Shown: positions 3,870 to 6,964 of the stretch, piece by piece
How the letters are laid out: every line of letters starts with the position of its first letter
Position numbering within the stretch: the stretch's first letter is position 1
NCBI GenBank assembly: GCA_025928535.1
Contig: JAICJJ010000150.1
Coordinates: 1-6,964 of the forward strand
Source of the DNA: Thermomicrobiales bacterium
Lineage (GTDB): Bacteria > Chloroflexota > Chloroflexia > Thermomicrobiales > UBA6265
Direction of reading: 5' to 3'
DNA: 6,964 bases
The notes under the pieces: model-generated
Databases searched by the model: none
What the model saw: the letters and a program-made list of their open reading frames with translations, nothing else
Told to the model about the DNA's origin: nothing
Made by a program: the position numbers and the translations under genes

Positions 3870-6197
3870 TTGGCCGCGCCACGTTTCGCCCACCGCCGCT
3901 CATCCCTTCCCCGGCCGCGCGCCTCCCTGATCGGGCGGGACGGAGAACGCGTCGCCTTGGGCGCGTTGCTCGTGCGAGACGATGTCCCGTTGCTCACCGT
4001 GACCGGACCGGGCGGGGTCGGCAAGACCCGCCTCGCCTTGAGCGCGGCCGCGGCGGTTCAGGACCAATTCGCCGATGGCATCGCTTATGTCCCGTTGGCG
4101 TCCATCGCCGATCCGACCCTCGTGCCCGCGGCCGTCATCGCAGCGCTCGGCGTGCACGAAGCCGGCGAAGAGCCGCTGGCGACCCGGCTCCGCGCCATCT
4201 TGCGCGATGAGCGGTTTCTCCTCGTGCTCGACAATTTCGAACAGGTGGTCGAGGCCGCGTTGGTCGTCGCCGACTTGTTGGCCAACTGCCCCGGATTGAC
4301 GATCCTGGTCACCAGCCGCGTCCGTCTGCGCATTTCCGGGGAACGCGAATTCCCAGTCGCGCCGCTCCGGCTCGCCGCGCCGCCTGCTCTGCGCGATATT
4401 GCCCAACTCGACGCGGCGCCGGCGGTCCAACTCTTCGTCGCCCGCGCCGAGTCGGTCCAGCCCGGATTCGCCCTGACGCCCGCCAACGCCGTCGCCATCG
4501 CCGAAATCTGCCAGCGGCTGGATGGCCTGCCGCTGGCGATCGAACTGGCCGCGGCCCGGATCAAGGCGCTTCCTCCGGCCGCGCTCCTCGCCAGAATGGC
4601 GGCGCGATTGTCGTTGCTGACGGGAGGCGACCGCGATTTGCCCGCGCGCCAGCAGACGATGCGAGCGACGATCGCCTGGAGTTACGACCTGCTGACGGTG
4701 GACGAGCAAGCCTTTTTTCGGCGGCTCGCGGTCTTTTCCGGCGGCTTCACGCTGGCCGCCGCGGCGGCCGTGGCCGGCGGCCGGGCCGATGTTGGGCTGG
4801 ACGCGCTCGACGCGGTCGCCTCGCTGATCGACAAGAGCCTGTTGCGGCTGGTCGAAGGTCCGTTCAGCGATCCGCGCTTTGCGATGTTGGAGACCGTGCG
4901 CGAATTTGCCCTGGAGCAACTCGCGGCAGGGGGCGAAGATGCCGTCATCCGGGAGCGGCACGCGGCCTGGCTGCTCGAATGGGCGGCGGCTTGTGGCCGC
5001 GATCTTCGGGCGGGGCGAGATCAGGCGGCGCTGTTCGCGCGTCTGGACGCCGAATTGGACAACGTGCGCGTCGCGCTCGCTTGGCTCGACGCCACCGGCG
5101 ACGCGCCTAACCGGCTCCGGCTCCTGACGTCAGTCGACGAATACTGGTTCGCCCGACCTTATCAGGCCGAGGTTTTGCGCTGGCTCGAGTCGGGGCTGCA
5201 GGCCAGAGACATGCCAAACGCGGTCCGCGAGCAAGCGCTCGGTCTCGGCGCCTACATGGCCTTCGACATCGCCGACGGGCCAGCGTCGATCGCCTATGCG
5301 GAGGAAGCGCTGTCGCTCGCCCAAAACCTTGGCGACCCGATCGCGCTCGGCCAAGCATATTTTCGCGTCGGCTTCGCCTGGGGCGACTTCGGCGACCGGA
5401 CGCGGGCCGCCGACGCCTATTCGATGGCGCTCGCCCTGATGCGGGAAGCCGCGTTGCCGCTTTGGACCGCCACCGTGCTGGGCGAAATGGGCGATAACTT
5501 GCTGCTGAGCGGCGAGGTCGCCGACGCCGTGCCGTTGCTCGATGATGCGATCGCGATCCATCGAGCCTGCGGTTACTCCTGGAGTTTCGCCGAGACATTG
5601 GCGTATCGGGCGCATGCGGCGCTGCTGCGCGGAGAATTCGGATTGGCGGGTCGCCTGTTCGCCGAGGGGTTGGCGGCAGCGGAGCAGGCGAGCGACGGAC
5701 GGATCGTGATGGGCATGGTCGGCAGCGTCGCCGGCCTCGCCATGGCGACCGGCCAACCGGAGCGCGGCGCACGCTTGCTGGGCGCGGTCGCGGCCGCGGA
5801 AGCGGGCTGCGGCATCCGGCGCAGCGCCCTCGCCGCGCACACCGAGGACATCAGCGCCGAACTTCGCGCTCGGCTCGGCGATCAGGCATTTGGCGCAGCC
5901 TGGGAAGCGGGCCATGCGCTGACGCTGGCCGAAGCGGTCGACGCCGCCATGGCGATCGCCCGCGCCGCCGACCCGCCACAGCCGCCGATGGACGTGGCCG
6001 CCGCGCTCGGGCTGACGCCCCGCGAGCGCGACGTCTTGCGCCTCCTGGTTCAGGGTTTGTCGGACAAGGAGATCGCCGCGGCCCTTTCCATCGGCGCGCG
6101 CACCGTGCAAACGCACGTCGCCAACCTGTTCGCCAAACTCGGCGTCAACGCGCGGACCGAGGCCGTCGCCTTGGCCGTGCGCCGAGGATTGGCGTGA
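3870..6197 (+). CDS. LAL-type transcriptional regulator: NB-ARC-like ATPase, helical repeats, C-terminal LuxR HTH
   Basis: The product has 775 residues. The N-terminal ATPase shows SLIGRD (19-24), Walker A GPGGVGKT (46-53), Walker B LLVLDNFE (117-124), the TSR sensor (148-150), and GLPLAIELAAAR (219-230), followed by a winged-helix segment with QTMRATIAWSYDLL (262-275). Residues about 360-690 are alpha-helical and TPR-like. The LuxR-type HTH fills 715-775, with LTPRERDVLRLLVQGLSDKE and TVQTHVANLFAKLGV (745-759). Such proteins are large ATP-dependent switches that bind an inducer through the helical repeats and DNA through the HTH. The start is TTG at 3870, chosen because an in-frame stop lies at 3852-3854, no ATG precedes the ATPase in this frame, and GGAG lies at 3861-3864. 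An ATG at 3841 in another frame is an alternative if a base is missing (see findings). The LAL gene lies upstream of the FAD oxidase on the same strand and may control it. Confidence 0.92.
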   Translation: MAAPRFAHRRSSLPRPRASLIGRDGERVALGALLVRDDVPLLTVTGPGGVGKTRLALSAAAAVQDQFADGIAYVPLASIADPTLVPAAVIAALGVHEAGEEPLATRLRAILRDERFLLVLDNFEQVVEAALVVADLLANCPGLTILVTSRVRLRISGEREFPVAPLRLAAPPALRDIAQLDAAPAVQLFVARAESVQPGFALTPANAVAIAEICQRLDGLPLAIELAAARIKALPPAALLARMAARLSLLTGGDRDLPARQQTMRATIAWSYDLLTVDEQAFFRRLAVFSGGFTLAAAAAVAGGRADVGLDALDAVASLIDKSLLRLVEGPFSDPRFAMLETVREFALEQLAAGGEDAVIRERHAAWLLEWAAACGRDLRAGRDQAALFARLDAELDNVRVALAWLDATGDAPNRLRLLTSVDEYWFARPYQAEVLRWLESGLQARDMPNAVREQALGLGAYMAFDIADGPASIAYAEEALSLAQNLGDPIALGQAYFRVGFAWGDFGDRTRAADAYSMALALMREAALPLWTATVLGEMGDNLLLSGEVADAVPLLDDAIAIHRACGYSWSFAETLAYRAHAALLRGEFGLAGRLFAEGLAAAEQASDGRIVMGMVGSVAGLAMATGQPERGARLLGAVAAAEAGCGIRRSALAAHTEDISAELRARLGDQAFGAAWEAGHALTLAEAVDAAMAIARAADPPQPPMDVAAALGLTPRERDVLRLLVQGLSDKEIAAALSIGARTVQTHVANLFAKLGVNARTEAVALAVRRGLA

Positions 6198-6215
6198 CGC
6201 GACCTCGTCAACGAA

Positions 6216-6238
6216 CGGCGAGTCTTGCGGAGACGCCG
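6216..6238 (+). terminator. Weak hairpin after the LAL regulator
   Basis: CGGC (6216-6219) pairs with GCCG (6235-6238) and GTCT (6222-6225) with AGAC (6231-6234), with a 2-base bulge and a TGCGG loop. It begins 18 bases after the stop codon. There is no T-run, so termination is doubtful; the rest of 6198-6448 shows no gene I can support. Confidence 0.2.
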
Positions 6239-6433
6239 CCGTCCCGCCATTGACGCAATTTCCGCAATCCCCTCCGCCATTTCCACGATGCGCTGGCGCC
6301 GCGCCGCCGGCATGATCGGATCGCGGCCGAGCGGCCGATTCGGCATCCAACTGGCTCCGGCCAGCGACGCGGGACCCGGGACCATGGCTCCGGCGCAACC
6401 GGCCGCGGATGCCGCTGGACACGTTCTCTGGTC

Positions 6434-6440
6434 GAAAGGG
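6434..6440 (+). promoter_or_regulatory. Ribosome binding site of the FAD oxidase
   Basis: GAAAGGG lies eight bases before the ATG at 6449. It is a less perfect match than the sites of the upstream genes but is at a usable distance. Confidence 0.5.
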
Positions 6441-6448
6441 GCTGCGGG

Positions 6449-6964
6449 ATGACGACGACATCCGGACTCCGTCCTGGCTCTACTCTCGATGAAGCGGCGG
6501 TGCGATCCTTTCGCGCGAGGCTGAGCGGCGATCTCCTCAGTCCGCGCGATCCTGGCTACGAGGACGCTCGCCGCGTCTTCAACGCCATGATCGACCGCCG
6601 CCCGGCGCTGATCGTCCGCCCCATGAACAGCGACGACATTCGGCGCGCCGTCCTCTTCGCCGGCGAGCGCGAATTGACGCTCGCCGTCAAAGGCGGCGGC
6701 CACAGCGTCGCCGGCAATTCCGTCTGTGACGGCGGCTTGATGATCGATTTGTCGCCATTGCGGGGCATCTCCGTGGATCTGGAAGGGCGAACGGCGACAG
6801 CGCAGCCAGGACTATTGTTGGCGGACCTCGACCGCGCGACGCAAGCGGTCGGCCTCGCCACGCCGCTCGGCACGGTCTCGATGACCGGGATCGCCGGCCT
6901 GACCCTCGGCGGCGGCATCGGTTGGCTTAACGGAAAATATGGCCTCGCCTGCGACAACCTGATC
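6449..6964 (+). CDS. FAD-linked oxidase (PCMH / berberine-bridge-like), N-terminal part, runs off right edge
   Basis: The first 172 residues are visible, out of the roughly 450-480 usual for the family. The segment DPGYEDARRVFNAMIDRRPALIVRP (34-58) is the standard lead-in to the FAD-binding domain. KGGGHSVAGNSVCDGGLMID (81-100) holds H85, the expected attachment point for covalent 8-alpha-histidyl FAD, and GLTLGGGIGWLNGKYGLACDNL (150-171) is the pyrophosphate-binding region. The position that carries a second flavin-linking Cys in bicovalent enzymes reads TGIAGL here (146-151), so attachment is probably through His only. Members oxidise alcohols, sugars or secondary metabolites and pass electrons to oxygen; the substrate-binding half lies outside the window, so the substrate cannot be guessed. 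The gene starts 251 bases after the LAL gene on the same strand. No signal peptide is seen, so it is likely cytoplasmic. Confidence 0.92.
   Translation, partial: MTTTSGLRPGSTLDEAAVRSFRARLSGDLLSPRDPGYEDARRVFNAMIDRRPALIVRPMNSDDIRRAVLFAGERELTLAVKGGGHSVAGNSVCDGGLMIDLSPLRGISVDLEGRTATAQPGLLLADLDRATQAVGLATPLGTVSMTGIAGLTLGGGIGWLNGKYGLACDNLI

Noticed and set aside
3638..4210. C-terminal extension of the VOC frame as a genuine second domain
   Set aside because: It is Arg/Pro-rich without motifs, overlaps the well-supported ATPase frame by about 340 bases, and is explained by a one-base shift.
6250..6283. TTGACG as a -35 box for the FAD oxidase
   Set aside because: A good -35 match, but no acceptable -10 sequence lies 16-19 bases downstream.
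6225..6452. 75-codon plus-strand frame whose stop overlaps the FAD oxidase start (ATGA)
   Set aside because: The overlap looks like coupling, but the translation is Arg/Ala/Pro-rich without recognisable features and no ribosome binding site precedes it.
5130..6461. 443-codon minus-strand frame opposite the LAL regulator
   Set aside because: Antisense shadow; the plus strand has Walker A, Walker B and LuxR HTH motifs in the same region.

Overview
The window is very GC-rich and densely coding, with strong G/C bias at third codon positions and long antisense shadow frames. The gene content suggests an aerobic, high-GC soil or environmental bacterium: a large NB-ARC/TPR/LuxR-type (LAL) regulator, the start of what looks like a SARP/BTAD-type regulator, a Tat-exported PAP2/vanadium-haloperoxidase-like protein, and a GlcD/berberine-bridge-type FAD oxidase. 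From memory, this mix and these wordings of the proteins best match Chloroflexota (Thermomicrobia-like), with Actinomycetota second. That placement is inference, since no RNA gene or marker gene is present.

Layout from left to right. (1) Bases 1-69, minus strand: the first 23 codons of a gene running off the left edge, with an N-terminus typical of SARP/BTAD regulators. (2) 237-1736, plus: a 499-residue Tat-exported protein made of two tandem PAP2/haloperoxidase-like repeats, in which each repeat has lost a different part of the active-site signature. (3) 1825-2898, minus: a complete Zn-dependent medium-chain dehydrogenase of the polyol (erythritol/L-threitol) type, convergent with gene 2. 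(4) 3194-3701, plus: a VOC (glyoxalase-like) protein, divergent from the dehydrogenase, whose conserved C-terminus is displaced by one base near 3638. (5) 3870-6197, plus: a 775-residue LAL regulator, probably starting at TTG. (6) 6449-6964, plus: the first 172 residues of an FAD-linked oxidase that runs off the right edge.

There is no evidence of one shared pathway. The window looks like a small accessory cluster of oxidoreductases, each beside a regulator: the presumed SARP/BTAD gene is divergent from the haloperoxidase-like gene, and the LAL gene lies directly upstream of the FAD oxidase. The dehydrogenase and the VOC gene share a 295-bp divergent upstream region and nearly identical ribosome binding sites. 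No mobile element, CRISPR array, tRNA or rRNA was found. The most notable items are the duplicated PAP2 protein with reciprocally damaged motifs, the one-base frameshift in the VOC gene, and the ambiguous start of the LAL gene.
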